NCBI RefSeq assembly: GCF_030063135.1
Contig: NZ_JASISO010000004.1
Span: 62,001-126,000, forward strand
Source of the DNA: Streptomyces sp. G-G2
GTDB taxonomy: Bacteria > Actinomycetota > Actinomycetes > Streptomycetales > Streptomycetaceae
DNA: 64,000 nt
Direction of reading: 5' to 3'
This document shows, piece after piece, positions 42,551 to 51,379 of this stretch (the first letter of the stretch is position 1; the number at the start of each line of letters is the position of its first letter). A model generated the notes under the pieces. That model searched no databases, was not told where the DNA came from, and saw only the letters and a program-made list of their open reading frames with translations. The position numbers and the translations under genes are program-made.

Positions 42551-45130
42551 GTGCACGCTCAGGAAACCACGTTCAGCAAGCTGGTCCAGGGGGAGCAGCA
42601 GTTTCAGGTCCCGCTCTACCAGCGCACGTACAGCTGGCAGCGTGACGAGCTGCGGCAGTTGTGGGACGACGTACAGGAGCTGGTCGAGGACCGGCGGGAG
42701 GGGCGGCTCGGCTCGGGTCACTTCCTCGGTTCGGTCGTGCTGGCGCCCGAGCGCGTCGCCGCGGGTGGGATGCGGCGCTGGCTCGTCGTCGACGGTCAGC
42801 AGCGGATCACCACCCTGATGCTCGCGTTCACCGCCCTGCGGGACCACCACCGGGACCGGGGCTCGGTGAAGAAGGCCGCGCGGATCAATGACCTGATCCT
42901 GGTCAACACCCACCAGGACGGGCGAGACAGCTACCGTCTGCTGCCGACGCAGGCGGACCGCGAGGCGTACACCGCGTGCGTGGACAGCCTTCCGAAGGCC
43001 GGTGGCGCCGGAAACGTCGGCGCGGCCTACCGCTTCTTCGTGGCCGCTCTGGCCGAGGGAGCAGAGAGCGGGGGTGAGGCGTGGGCAGGGGCGGTCGAGT
43101 CCGTACTCGGCGACTGTCTCTCGATCGTTGCGATCACCGCCGCCGAGGGCGACAACGTCTACCGCATCTTCGAGTCCATCAACAACACCGGCGTCGGGCT
43201 CAGTCAGAGCGACCTGCTGCGCAACTATCTCTTCATGTGCCTGCCCACCAGGGGTGAGGACGTCTACCGCAAGCGCTGGCTTCCCATGCAGGAACTGCTC
43301 GGTCCGGCCCATCTGGAGTTGCTGGTCTGGCTCGACCTCGTGGTCGAAGGAAACAGCCGGGCCCGGCAGAGTGAGATCTACCGGGACCAGAAGAGGCGCC
43401 TCGAGCCATTGAGCGGGAACGAGGCGGCGCTGGAGGCCGAGATCGCCCGGTTCTCCCTGCGCGCCGACCGCCTCATGCGGATCCTGGAGCCCGATCGGGA
43501 GAACGACCCCCAGTTGCGGGCGGTGCTGGAACGGCTGTCCCGTTGGGGCGGACAGACCCACTACCCGCTGGCCCTGCACCTCCTCGACCTGGTGGACGAC
43601 GACAGGGCCACGGCTTCGGAAGCGGCGGACGCCCTCGCTCACGCGGAGAGCTACATGGCGCGCCGCCTCTTCGCCGGGCTCTCCACAACGGGCAGCAACC
43701 GGGTGTTCATGGAACTCCCGAAGGAGCTGGACAAGGAGGGTTCCCCGGCAGAGGCCGTACGCCGGTTCCTCTCGCGTCCCCGTACCGGTGCCCGTGTATG
43801 GCCTGGCGACGACGCCGTCCGTGAAGCGATCCGCACCCGCCCGTTCTACACGACGGGCCGCGGCAATCAGCGCTTCCAGATCCTGCGCCGACTGGAGGAG
43901 AGCCACGGATCGAGCGAGCCCGTCGACTACGACAAGGCGCCGCTCACCGTGGAACACGTACTGCCCCAACGCCCGGCCCAGCAGTGGTTCGACCTGCTGG
44001 CGGAAGAAGCCGGGGACGGTGAGAGCCCCGAGGAGATCCACACCCTGTTGGTGCACACCCTGGGGAACCTCACTCTCTCCGGCGAGAACGCACGGCTCTC
44101 CAACCACCCGTTCCACCGGAAGCAGGAGCTGCTCGACTCCAGCGCCCTGCGGATGAACCAGAACATCGCCGCCCAGAAGCGCTGGGGCCGCACGGAGATC
44201 CTCGCGCGGGCAGATGAACTGGGCGACCACGCGGTGCGGTTGTGGCCCGGTCCGCTGGAAGGGATGGTGCACGCCGACGACGAGTGGGCGGGCTGGGGGG
44301 AGTTGCGGGAGATCCTGCTCGCCGTGCCGGCCGGGACATGGACGTCGTACGGTGAACTCGCCGCCCTGATCGGCACCAGTGCCATCGCCGTCGGCAACCA
44401 CATGGCGGCCAGGACGGGCCTGCACTGCGCGTACCGTGTGCTGACCGCCGACGGCCGGATCGCGGGCGGGTTCCGGTGGACCGACGACCGGCACTCCGGG
44501 GATCCCAAGGCCGTCCTGCTGGTAGAGGGCGTGCCCTTCGACCAGAACGGTCGGGCCTCGAAGGCCCACCGGCTGAGCAGCACCGACCTGGCCGTTCTGG
44601 TGGGCAGGGAGATCCCGGAAGAGGTCGCCGCGTTCACGGCGTCGTCGCGGACGGGCGGCGACGAGGCCGCCGCCCGCTTCGGAATGCTGCTGCGAGAGAA
44701 TCAGACGCCGGAGGTCGTCGAAGGCGTCGTGGCCGCGCTCCGATTCTGGGAGGAGCGGGGCGGTCACCAGGTCTACGGCAAGGCGAACGAGACCAGCTGC
44801 TTCCCGACTCTGGTCGTCGGCGGCCCGAACGCGCCCCGCACCCTGTGGCCGATCGGCGTCTACCCCGTGACGGGGACCGCGGAGGTGGTCTTCCAGTACC
44901 TCAAGCGGCGGCCGCCGTTCGACGACGAGTCACTGCGCCGCACCCTGATGGAGCGGTTCAACGCCATCGACGGCATCCACCTGGCCGAGGCCAAGCTGGA
45001 TCTGCGCCCCTCCTTCCCGCTGGAGGTCTTCGCCGGCCACGTCGAGGAGATCTGTTCCGCACTGGAGTGGTTCATCCACGAGGTCGCGGTGGCAGAGGGG
45101 AGCGGCTTCTCCCTACCGCCTAGCCGTTGA
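42551..45130 (+). CDS. GmrSD-like DUF262-DUF1524 protein with alkyltransferase-like domain
   Basis: From GTG 42551 (GGGGAGAGG upstream) the protein is 859 residues. Domain order: DUF262/GmrS-like nucleotide-binding region (PLYQRTYSW at about 21-29, VVDGQQRITTLM at about 80-91, FESINNTGVGLSQSDLLRN near 209); DUF1524/GmrD HNH-like nuclease (TVEHVLPQ near 466, TLGNLTLSGENARLSNHPF near 505); an MGMT/ATL-type winged helix (VPAGTWTSYGELAALIGTS near 592) in which the PCHR active site is replaced by HCAYR, so it should bind alkylated or modified DNA, not repair it; and an unassigned C-terminus of about 200 residues. It is likely a type IV-like restriction enzyme. It is divergent from EACC1, sharing a 260-bp promoter region. 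Confidence 0.85.
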   Translation: MHAQETTFSKLVQGEQQFQVPLYQRTYSWQRDELRQLWDDVQELVEDRREGRLGSGHFLGSVVLAPERVAAGGMRRWLVVDGQQRITTLMLAFTALRDHHRDRGSVKKAARINDLILVNTHQDGRDSYRLLPTQADREAYTACVDSLPKAGGAGNVGAAYRFFVAALAEGAESGGEAWAGAVESVLGDCLSIVAITAAEGDNVYRIFESINNTGVGLSQSDLLRNYLFMCLPTRGEDVYRKRWLPMQELLGPAHLELLVWLDLVVEGNSRARQSEIYRDQKRRLEPLSGNEAALEAEIARFSLRADRLMRILEPDRENDPQLRAVLERLSRWGGQTHYPLALHLLDLVDDDRATASEAADALAHAESYMARRLFAGLSTTGSNRVFMELPKELDKEGSPAEAVRRFLSRPRTGARVWPGDDAVREAIRTRPFYTTGRGNQRFQILRRLEESHGSSEPVDYDKAPLTVEHVLPQRPAQQWFDLLAEEAGDGESPEEIHTLLVHTLGNLTLSGENARLSNHPFHRKQELLDSSALRMNQNIAAQKRWGRTEILARADELGDHAVRLWPGPLEGMVHADDEWAGWGELREILLAVPAGTWTSYGELAALIGTSAIAVGNHMAARTGLHCAYRVLTADGRIAGGFRWTDDRHSGDPKAVLLVEGVPFDQNGRASKAHRLSSTDLAVLVGREIPEEVAAFTASSRTGGDEAAARFGMLLRENQTPEVVEGVVAALRFWEERGGHQVYGKANETSCFPTLVVGGPNAPRTLWPIGVYPVTGTAEVVFQYLKRRPPFDDESLRRTLMERFNAIDGIHLAEAKLDLRPSFPLEVFAGHVEEICSALEWFIHEVAVAEGSGFSLPPSR

Positions 45131-45578
45131 TGTCCAGGGCCGTTCCGTACAGCCGGTCCACCCGCAGCCGGATGACGATTCTGCGCTCGGCGACCAGCTG
45201 CTCGAGGAACGCGTCTTCGTCTGCCGGTTTCGCGGCCGCCGGGATCATCGCGAGCAACTCCCTCCCGACCGCGTCGCCGGGGACCGTCGTGATGTCGGAG
45301 ACCTCCGCCGTGCCCTCCGCCACGGCGAACGACCAGACATCGCCGCCGGGGACGTGCAGCGCCGCAAGCGGGTTGTGCTGTACGTGCTTGACCTTGACGC
45401 GGTCGGCCGTGGTGGACAGGCGCACGACACGGGCCTCGGGGTCCCAGGTGTAGAGCATGGTGGTCAGGTGGGGGTGGCCGCTGCGCTTGACGGTGGCGAG
45501 TGTCCCGAACTGCTGCCCCGCCAACAGGGCGGAGAGGGCTTCGTCGGACAGGGAGCGGGGCGCTGCTACGGGAGTCAT
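45120..45578 (-). CDS. PPOX-class F420/FMN-dependent oxidoreductase-like protein
   Basis: The 152-residue split-barrel protein of the pyridoxamine-5'-phosphate-oxidase-like family (TIGR03618-type) has LLAGQQFGTLATVKRSGHPH at the start, RVVRLSTTADRVKVKHVQHN in the middle and IVIRLRVDRLYGTALD at the end. ATG 45578 is chosen as the start of homology; the frame extends to 45605. It is convergent with the DUF262 gene and overlaps its end by 11 bases. It most likely binds F420 or FMN and reduces small molecules; the substrate is unknown. Confidence 0.85.
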   Translation of the reverse strand: MTPVAAPRSLSDEALSALLAGQQFGTLATVKRSGHPHLTTMLYTWDPEARVVRLSTTADRVKVKHVQHNPLAALHVPGGDVWSFAVAEGTAEVSDITTVPGDAVGRELLAMIPAAAKPADEDAFLEQLVAERRIVIRLRVDRLYGTALDING

Positions 45579-45585
45579 GCTGTGC

Positions 45586-45849
45586 TCAACTCCCGTGCTG
45601 GTCAACGAATTCCGCCGTAGGTGACCGGGTCGGGCGCCGGGGGAGCCCGGTTCCTTCTCCGGCCGGAGTGTCGTCAGTGGCGGATGCGGCGTCGTCTTCC
45701 GGGAAGAGCCGGACGCTCACCGTCGGGGTGCCCGTCAGTTCGACGCACGCCTCGTGCGGCGGCGAGCCGTCGGGGTCGACGGTGGCGAACAGCCCGGCCG
45801 ACGTAGGGCGTGACGTCTGGTCCGCGCCGATGTCGTCCGTGACGGTCAT
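45586..45849 (-). CDS. Small hypothetical protein upstream of the PPOX gene
   Basis: The 87-residue protein starts at ATG 45849 (TVTDDIGADQTSRPTSAGLF) and contains ATVDPDGSPPHEACVELTG, TVSVRLFPEDD and a low-complexity acidic/Thr-rich tail. The N-terminal half is compact and credible; the tail is not. It ends 7 bases before the PPOX start, so the two form an operon. The frame extends to 46032 without coding character. The family is not recognised. Confidence 0.55.
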   Translation of the reverse strand: MTVTDDIGADQTSRPTSAGLFATVDPDGSPPHEACVELTGTPTVSVRLFPEDDAASATDDTPAGEGTGLPRRPTRSPTAEFVDQHGS

Positions 45850-46001
45850 CGCCAGGCGGAACTCTTCCACCCCCTTCGGTGCACATCGTACGTCTGCGGG
45901 GTGACGGGGCCTCGGGGATCTCCTTCCGCAGGAGGGTGCGCGGGGCGCGATGCGGATGATGGGATGAGAGGCCGATCGCTTCCGGAGGGGGAGGGCCCGC
46001 G

Positions 46002-46814
46002 ATGAAAGCCGTGTCACACGCGGCCGTGTCACAGCAAGCCGCGCCGTCGAGGAGCACCGCGCCGTACATGGGCGTGCGGGTGACCTCGGTGGCGCTCGCG
46101 CTGCGCTGGGCCTCCGCGAGATGGCCGTTCGTCGAGGAAGAGGTGGGAGGGCTGCGGCCGCTGGTGCGGCCCGGGGCCGTCTGCCTCGACATCGGGGCCG
46201 AGTACGGGCTCTGCACCTGGGCCCTGTCCGTGCTGGCCGGGCCCTCGGGGGCGGTGCACAGCGTGGAGCCGCTCCCCGGGCCGGCGCGCTGGCTGCGTAC
46301 CACCGCCTCGGCGCTCGGCTGCGGCAACGTCACCGTGCACCGCACCGCTCTCGGCGAGCGGGCGCAGGACGGCACCATGAGCCTGCCCCGGCGCAGGCTG
46401 CTCCCGGTGCACGGGCGGGCGTACCTCACCCAGGGCGCCTCGGGGCCCGGGCCCAACTCCGAGTTCGCCCGGTCCCGCCCGGTGGCCACCCCGGTGCGGA
46501 CCGTGGACGGGCTGTGCGGGCACCTCGGGCTGGAGCGGGTCGATTTCATCAAGGCCGACGTCGAGGGGGCCGAGGCCGCCGTGCTCTCCGGGGCGCGCCG
46601 CACCCTGGAGCGCCACCGGCCGACCCTGCTGCTGGAGATCGAGGACCGGCACCTGGAGAAGTACGACGTCCGGGCGGCCGGGATCGTGAGCGCGCTGGCG
46701 GCCCTCGGCTACACCATGCACCGCCGGCGCGACGGAGCGTGGGTGCGGGTGACCGAGGTCACGGACGAGTTCCGCAATTACCTGTTCACAGCGCGTCCGA
46801 TCGTCTCCGGTTGA
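46002..46814 (+). CDS. FkbM-family SAM-dependent methyltransferase
   Basis: The 270-residue protein has the SAM-binding motif AVCLDIGAEYGLCTWALS (about 59-76) and the acidic second strand VHSVEPLPG. The FkbM C-terminal signature is VDFIKADVEGAEAAVLSGA (about 179-197) followed by LLLEIEDRHL. FkbM enzymes methylate hydroxyl or sugar groups of polyketides and glycans. The neighbouring mannosyltransferase-like gene, 16 bases downstream, suggests a role in modifying a glycolipid or cell-wall glycan. ATG 46002 is preceded by GGAGGGGGAGGG. Confidence 0.85.
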   Translation: MKAVSHAAVSQQAAPSRSTAPYMGVRVTSVALALRWASARWPFVEEEVGGLRPLVRPGAVCLDIGAEYGLCTWALSVLAGPSGAVHSVEPLPGPARWLRTTASALGCGNVTVHRTALGERAQDGTMSLPRRRLLPVHGRAYLTQGASGPGPNSEFARSRPVATPVRTVDGLCGHLGLERVDFIKADVEGAEAAVLSGARRTLERHRPTLLLEIEDRHLEKYDVRAAGIVSALAALGYTMHRRRDGAWVRVTEVTDEFRNYLFTARPIVSG

Positions 46815-46830
46815 AGGATCCTGGACTGTC

Positions 46831-47991
46831 ATGGGCTCCACTCTTGTCATCACCAACGACTTCCCGCCGCGCCAGGGGGGCATCGAAACCTTCGTGCACG
46901 CCATGGCCACCCGGGTCCCCGGCGACGACGTCGTCGTCTACACCTCGCACGAGCCGGGCGACACGGCGTACGACGCCACGCTCCCCTTCCCCGTCGTCCG
47001 CGACAGCAGCGGCATGCTGCTGCCGACCGGCCGGGTCACGAAGAAGGCCGTCGAGATAGCCCGGGCCCACGGCTGCGACCGGGTCTGGTTCGGCGCGGCC
47101 GCGCCGCTGGCCATGATGGCCCCGGCCCTGCGCGAGAACGGCGTACGGCGCATCGTCGCCACCACCCACGGCCACGAGATCTGGTGGGCCCGGCTGCCCG
47201 GCGCCCGCCGGATGATGCGCCGGATCGGGGACGGCGTGGACGTCGTCACCTACCTCGGCGAGTACACCCGGTCCCGGATCGCACCGGCCCTCGGGCCGTC
47301 GGCCGAACTGAGCCGCCTGGTGCCCGCCGTCGACGCGGACGTCTACCGGCCCGACCCCGACGCGGGCGCGGCGCTGCGCGCCGAACTGGGGCTGGAGGGC
47401 AAGCGGGTCATCCTGTGCGTGGCCCGGCTGGTGCCGCGCAAGGGTCAGGACAAGCTGATCGAGGCGATGCCGCTGATCCGCGAGCGGGTGCCCGACGCGG
47501 TGCTGCTGGTGGTCGGCCAGGGGCCGCACGAGGCCCGGCTGCGCAAGCTGGCCCGCCGCCACGGCGAGGACGCGGTGCGTTTCGTGGGCGGCAAGACCCA
47601 CCGGGAGACCCCGCGTTACTACGCGGCGGCCGATGTCTTCGCGATGCCGTGCCGGACCCGTAAGGGCGGGCTGGAGGCCGAGGGGCTCGGCATCGTCTTC
47701 CTGGAGGCCGCGGCGAGCGGGCTGCCGGTCGTCGTGGGCAACTCCGGCGGAGCCCCCGACACCGTGGTCGACGGTACGACCGGACGCGTCGTGGACGGCA
47801 ACGACACCGGGGTCATAGCGGCCGAGCTGACCCGGCTGCTGCTGGACGCCGACCGGGCCGCCGAGATGGGCGCGGCGGGCCGCGAGTGGGCGCGGGAGTC
47901 CTGGTCCTGGGACGCGCAGGCCCGCCACCTGACCGACCTGCTCGACCCGTCCCGCACGCCGGCCCCGGCCCCGGACGCCCGTACCGCCTGA
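46831..47991 (+). CDS. GT4 mannosyltransferase, PimB-like
   Basis: The 386-residue glycosyltransferase of family GT4 (GT-B fold) has the N-terminal acceptor domain TLVITNDFPPRQGGIETFVH with the Gly-rich loop. The C-terminal donor domain has VILCVARLVPRKGQDKLIEA, VRFVGGKTHRETPRYYAAAD and the EX7E-type motif around EAEGLGIVFLEAAASGLPVV. It is closest in pattern to PimB', which adds the second mannose to phosphatidylinositol monomannoside, using GDP-mannose at the cytoplasmic membrane face. It is co-transcribed with the FkbM methyltransferase. Confidence 0.85.
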   Translation: MGSTLVITNDFPPRQGGIETFVHAMATRVPGDDVVVYTSHEPGDTAYDATLPFPVVRDSSGMLLPTGRVTKKAVEIARAHGCDRVWFGAAAPLAMMAPALRENGVRRIVATTHGHEIWWARLPGARRMMRRIGDGVDVVTYLGEYTRSRIAPALGPSAELSRLVPAVDADVYRPDPDAGAALRAELGLEGKRVILCVARLVPRKGQDKLIEAMPLIRERVPDAVLLVVGQGPHEARLRKLARRHGEDAVRFVGGKTHRETPRYYAAADVFAMPCRTRKGGLEAEGLGIVFLEAAASGLPVVVGNSGGAPDTVVDGTTGRVVDGNDTGVIAAELTRLLLDADRAAEMGAAGREWARESWSWDAQARHLTDLLDPSRTPAPAPDARTA

Positions 47992-48049
47992 GCCGAGCCG
48001 CCTCCCGCCGTTTCCTCGTGCCGCGTCAGGCAGTGTTCGCCCCGTCGCA

Positions 48050-48490
48050 CTAGCCCTCGATCCAGCCGTGGCCCTGGGCCACCTGGAGGAAGCGGTTGCG
48101 GATCTGGACGATCTGGGTGCCGGTCAGGGTGGGCGCCGACTCCAGGAGCACCTCGGTCACTTCGCGGAGGTACTGGGCGCGGCTCAGCGCGTCGCACAGG
48201 GTGTCGTCGCTCTGGGCGGGCCGCGCGGCGGAGTTCCCGCCGGTGTTCCCGGCGGCCGCGGGCGGGGTCACCGGGCTCCCGTCGGGGTTCGTGGCCAGCC
48301 GGACCGAGGACGCCTTCAGGCCGCGGTCCCCGTCCTCCACCTCGAATTCGAGCGCGGTGCCGGAGCGCACGTAGGACTCCGGGATCAACATGTCGTTCAC
48401 ATGGAGGAAGACGTCCTCCCCGCCGTCCTCCGGAGCGATGAACCCGTAACCCCGGGTACCGTCGAACCGGATCACACGACCAGAAACCAC
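48050..48490 (-). CDS. Cold-shock-domain protein with C-terminal extension
   Basis: From GTG 48490 (GGGGG 6 bases upstream) the protein is 146 residues. The cold-shock domain has RNP1 RGYGFIAP and RNP2 EDVFLHV and binds single-stranded nucleic acid. After a low-complexity linker (PPAAAGNTGGNSAARP) comes a helical tail (LCDALSRAQYLREVTEVLLE) seen in long actinobacterial cold-shock proteins. It is twice the length of classic CspA. It may act as an RNA chaperone or regulator; its target is unknown. Confidence 0.88.
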   Translation of the reverse strand: MVSGRVIRFDGTRGYGFIAPEDGGEDVFLHVNDMLIPESYVRSGTALEFEVEDGDRGLKASSVRLATNPDGSPVTPPAAAGNTGGNSAARPAQSDDTLCDALSRAQYLREVTEVLLESAPTLTGTQIVQIRNRFLQVAQGHGWIEG

Positions 48491-48593
48491 GCCAACCCCC
48501 AATGAACATCGGGCACCTGGGCCCGGACAACACCACGAGCCTCACCTTAGTACGGGGCGGAGCCCCGGCGGGTGGTCCCGGTGAGCCCGCCCG

Positions 48594-49661
48594 TCAGCTC
48601 CCCGCCCGCGCCCGTGCCACCGGGTGCAGTGCGGCGTACTCCAGCGGCGCCGACGGGTCCACCGAGACGTCCAGCGGGGCCGGTTCGGCGCCCGCCCGCA
48701 CCAACAGGTCCCCGACTGCGGCGATCATCGCGCCGTTGTCGGTGCACAGGCCCCTCGGCGGGACCCGCAGGGTGATCCCGGCCGACCGGCAGCGGGCCTC
48801 GGCGAGCGCCCGGACCCGGGAGTTGGCCGCGACCCCGCCGACCACCACGAGGGTGCCCACCCCGTGCGCGCGGCAGGCCGCGACCGCCTTGCGGGTCAGT
48901 ACGTCGGCCACCGCCTCCTGGAGCGAGGCCGCCCCGTCGGCGACCGGGATCGGCTCGCCGAGGGCGCGGTGGCGTTCCGCCCAGCGGGCGGCGGCCGTCT
49001 TGAGCCCGGAGAAGGAGAAGGCGTACGGGTCGTCGCGCGGCCCGGTCAGCGGCCGGGGGAAGGCCACCGCGCCGGGATCGCCCTCCCGCGCGGCCCGGTC
49101 GATGGCGGGCCCGCCGGGGTAGGGCAGGCCGAAGACCCGGGCCGCCTTGTCGAAGCACTCGCCCGCCGCGTCGTCCACCGTGTCGCCCAGGTGCAGGATC
49201 GGATCGCGCGCCAGGTCCCGGACGAGCAGCAGCGAGGTGTGCCCGCCGGAGACGATCAGCACCATGCAGGGGTCCGGCAGCGGCCCGTGCTCCAGGGTGT
49301 CGGCCGCGACGTGGCCGGCCAGGTGGTGGACGCCGTACAGCGGCACGCCCAGCGCGTACGCGAGCGTCTTCGCCCCCGCGAGCCCGACCTGGAGGGCTCC
49401 GGCGAGTCCCGGTCCGGTGGTGACCGCGACCGCGCCGATGTCGCTCCGGGTCAGCCCGGCCCCGGCGAGGGCCCGGCGCACCACCGGGGTGAAGGACTGG
49501 AGGTGCGCGCGGGCCGCGATCTCCGGCACCACCCCGCCGAACAGGGCGTGTTCGTCCATGCTGGAGGCGACGGCGTGGCCGAGCAGCCTGCCGTCGCGGA
49601 CCAGCCCGGCGCCCGTCTCGTCGCAGGACGACTCGATCCCGAGGACCACCGGAGAGCCCAC
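48594..49661 (-). CDS. tsaD: TsaD, tRNA threonylcarbamoyladenosine synthesis protein
   Basis: The 355-residue ASKHA-fold protein has the metal-binding [13 protein letters not shown], the start [17 protein letters not shown] and [14 protein letters not shown]. Together with TsaB and TsaE it transfers the threonylcarbamoyl group to A37 of ANN-decoding tRNAs. It starts at GTG 49661 with GAAAGGG upstream. In most streptomycetes tsaD sits in an alr-tsaE-tsaB-rimI-tsaD cluster, but here its neighbours are a cold-shock gene and an Lrp regulator. This may be a second copy or a rearranged locus. Confidence 0.9.
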   Translation of the reverse strand: MGSPVVLGIESSCDETGAGLVRDGRLLGHAVASSMDEHALFGGVVPEIAARAHLQSFTPVVRRALAGAGLTRSDIGAVAVTTGPGLAGALQVGLAGAKTLAYALGVPLYGVHHLAGHVAADTLEHGPLPDPCMVLIVSGGHTSLLLVRDLARDPILHLGDTVDDAAGECFDKAARVFGLPYPGGPAIDRAAREGDPGAVAFPRPLTGPRDDPYAFSFSGLKTAAARWAERHRALGEPIPVADGAASLQEAVADVLTRKAVAACRAHGVGTLVVVGGVAANSRVRALAEARCRSAGITLRVPPRGLCTDNGAMIAAVGDLLVRAGAEPAPLDVSVDPSAPLEYAALHPVARARAGS

Positions 49662-49746
49662 GCGGCACCCTTTCGTAGCAGCGGCCCAGGGGACGGCAGC
49701 TTATTGCGAGTAATGTGCAACGAGGTTACGGCACGGCCGCCCGCCG

Positions 49747-49797
49747 CCCGCCGCCCGCCTCACACCGGCCACCACCCGCCGCCCGCCTCACACCGGC
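49747..49797. repeat. Direct repeat at the 3' end of the Lrp gene
   Basis: A 23-bp sequence containing GCCCGCCTCACACCGGC occurs at 49747-49769 and again at 49775-49797, 28 bases apart. The second copy spans the stop codon of the minus-strand Lrp/AsnC gene, so this is a short tandem duplication of the gene's end plus linker. It lies between tsaD and the regulator gene. Confidence 0.65.
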
Positions 49798-50237
49798 AGG
49801 CCCCTCGGCTCCTTGACCCGCTTCATGATGATCTGCGAGTTGACCTCGGTGATCCCGGTCAGCGCGGTGAGCTGCTCGATCCACAGCCGCTCGTACGCCC
49901 GCAGGTCGGCGACCGCGATCCGCAGCAGGCAGCCGGGGCTGCCGAAGAGGCGGTACGCCTCGATCACGTCCGGAATGTCCTGGAGGGCGGACTCGAAGGC
50001 CTCCACCGACTCCCGGTCGCGGCGCACCTCCACCGAGACCAGTACCTCGAAAGCGCGCCCCACGGCCTCCGGGTCGATCACCGCGCGGTACCCCTGGATC
50101 ACCCCGTCCTGCTCCAGCTGGCGCACCCGGCGCATGCAGGGGGAGGGGGTGAGGCCCACGCGCTGGGCGAGTTCCTGGTTGCTGAGCCTGCCGTCGTTCT
50201 GAAGCTCACGCAGGATTTCCCGATCAATGGCGTCCAT
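49788..50237 (-). CDS. Lrp/AsnC-family transcriptional regulator
   Basis: The 149-residue protein has an N-terminal winged HTH (DAIDREILRELQNDGRLSNQ, LAQRVGLTPSPCMRRVRQLE) and the C-terminal RAM/effector domain (EVLVSVEVRRDRESVEAFES, LRIAVADLRAYERLW), the standard size for feast/famine regulators that form octamers and bind amino acids. ATG 50237 is chosen because it begins the HTH; the frame runs to 50291. It is divergent from the asparaginase gene, so it likely controls that gene and itself in response to asparagine or a related amino acid. Confidence 0.92.
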   Translation of the reverse strand: MDAIDREILRELQNDGRLSNQELAQRVGLTPSPCMRRVRQLEQDGVIQGYRAVIDPEAVGRAFEVLVSVEVRRDRESVEAFESALQDIPDVIEAYRLFGSPGCLLRIAVADLRAYERLWIEQLTALTGITEVNSQIIMKRVKEPRGLPV

Positions 50238-50281
50238 GGCGCAATTATCCACCCCGTCGTGTAACGGCTGGGGCTGAAATG

Positions 50282-50316
50282 GCAATCGCATTGCGCGTAG
50301 ATGTTTCTATGATTGC
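50282..50316. promoter_or_regulatory. Candidate Lrp/AsnC operator between divergent genes
   Basis: GCAATC (50282-50287) is inverted as GATTGC (50311-50316). Inside lies TAGATGTTTCTA (50298-50309), an imperfect palindrome in an A/T-rich patch, the expected kind of Lrp/AsnC site. The region also carries the divergent promoters. Confidence 0.4.
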
Positions 50317-50364
50317 GGCATACGAATACACGTACGGGGGCTATGTGGGGAAAGGCAGGAAGCC

Positions 50365-51366
50365 GTGGGACGGATCGTCGTCATCAGCACCGGCGGAACG
50401 ATAGCGAGCCGCTGGCAGGGTTCGGGATTCGCGGCCGACGCGGACGGGCGAGAGGTCATGGCCACCGCGCCGCTGCCCGAAGGCATCACCGTCGAGATCG
50501 TGGACCTGTTCAGCGTGAACAGCCCCCGGCTCACCACCGCCCACCAGCTCACCCTCCTGCGCACGGTGCACGAGGTGCTCGCCGACCCCGGCGTGCGGGG
50601 CGTGGTCGTCACCCACGGCACGGATACCCTCGAAGAGTCCGCGTTCCTCGTCGACCTGCACCACCACGACCCGCGCACGGTCGTCTTCACCGGCTCGCAG
50701 CTCCCCATGGGCGCCGAGGACGGCGACGGCCCCGGCAACCTCTACGACGCCCTGCTCACCGCCGCCACCACGCGCGGGCTCGGCGTGCTGATCGCCTTCG
50801 CCGGCCGCGTCCACGCCGCCCGCGGGACGATCAAGACCCAGACGCTGACCGCAGACGCCTTCGCGGACCCCTCGGGCGAGCCCCTCGGCAAGGTCGGCTT
50901 CGGGAAGATCACCGTGCTGCGCCACCCGGTGCGCGCCGAACCGCTCGCGCTGCCCGCGATGCCGGAGCTGCCGCCCCGCGTGGACATGGTCATGCACCAC
51001 TGCGACGCCGACCCGGTGCTGCTCGACGCGGCCGTCGCCGCCGGGGCCCAGGGAGTGGTCCTGGTCGCCACGGGCGCGGGCAACGCCACCCCCGAGATCG
51101 TCGAAGCGGTCCGCGCCGCCACCGCGCGCGGGGTGCTGGTCGCCCTGACCACCCGGGTCGCGGCCGGACCGGTCGCCGAGATCTACACGCACGGCGGGGC
51201 CGTGGACCTGGTCGCCGCCGGGGCCGTCCCGACCGGCACCCTGCGCGCCGGGCAGGCCCGGATCGCGGTCCTCGCCGCGCTGCTGGCCGACGGTGACCCG
51301 GCCGAGCGGGTCCGGATCCTGCGCCGGGCGCTCTCCCCGGCGGGCCCCGTCCTGGTCGGCGCCTGA
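50365..51366 (+). CDS. L-asparaginase
   Basis: The 333-residue enzyme hydrolyses L-asparagine to aspartate and ammonia. The two catalytic signatures are visible: VVISTGGTIAS at residues 5-15 (first Thr nucleophile) and VVVTHGTDTLEESAFL near 84-99 (second Thr plus Asp). SQLPMGAEDGDGPGNLYDAL completes the core. No signal peptide is present, so it is cytoplasmic. It starts at GTG 50365, and a 12-bp hairpin follows the stop. The divergent Lrp/AsnC regulator suggests amino-acid-responsive control. Confidence 0.92.
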   Translation: MGRIVVISTGGTIASRWQGSGFAADADGREVMATAPLPEGITVEIVDLFSVNSPRLTTAHQLTLLRTVHEVLADPGVRGVVVTHGTDTLEESAFLVDLHHHDPRTVVFTGSQLPMGAEDGDGPGNLYDALLTAATTRGLGVLIAFAGRVHAARGTIKTQTLTADAFADPSGEPLGKVGFGKITVLRHPVRAEPLALPAMPELPPRVDMVMHHCDADPVLLDAAVAAGAQGVVLVATGAGNATPEIVEAVRAATARGVLVALTTRVAAGPVAEIYTHGGAVDLVAAGAVPTGTLRAGQARIAVLAALLADGDPAERVRILRRALSPAGPVLVGA

Positions 51367-51379
51367 GGCTCCCGACCCG

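Noticed and set aside
42494..44767. 757-codon minus-strand frame opposite the DUF262 gene
   Set aside because: Antisense shadow; all domain motifs are on the plus strand.
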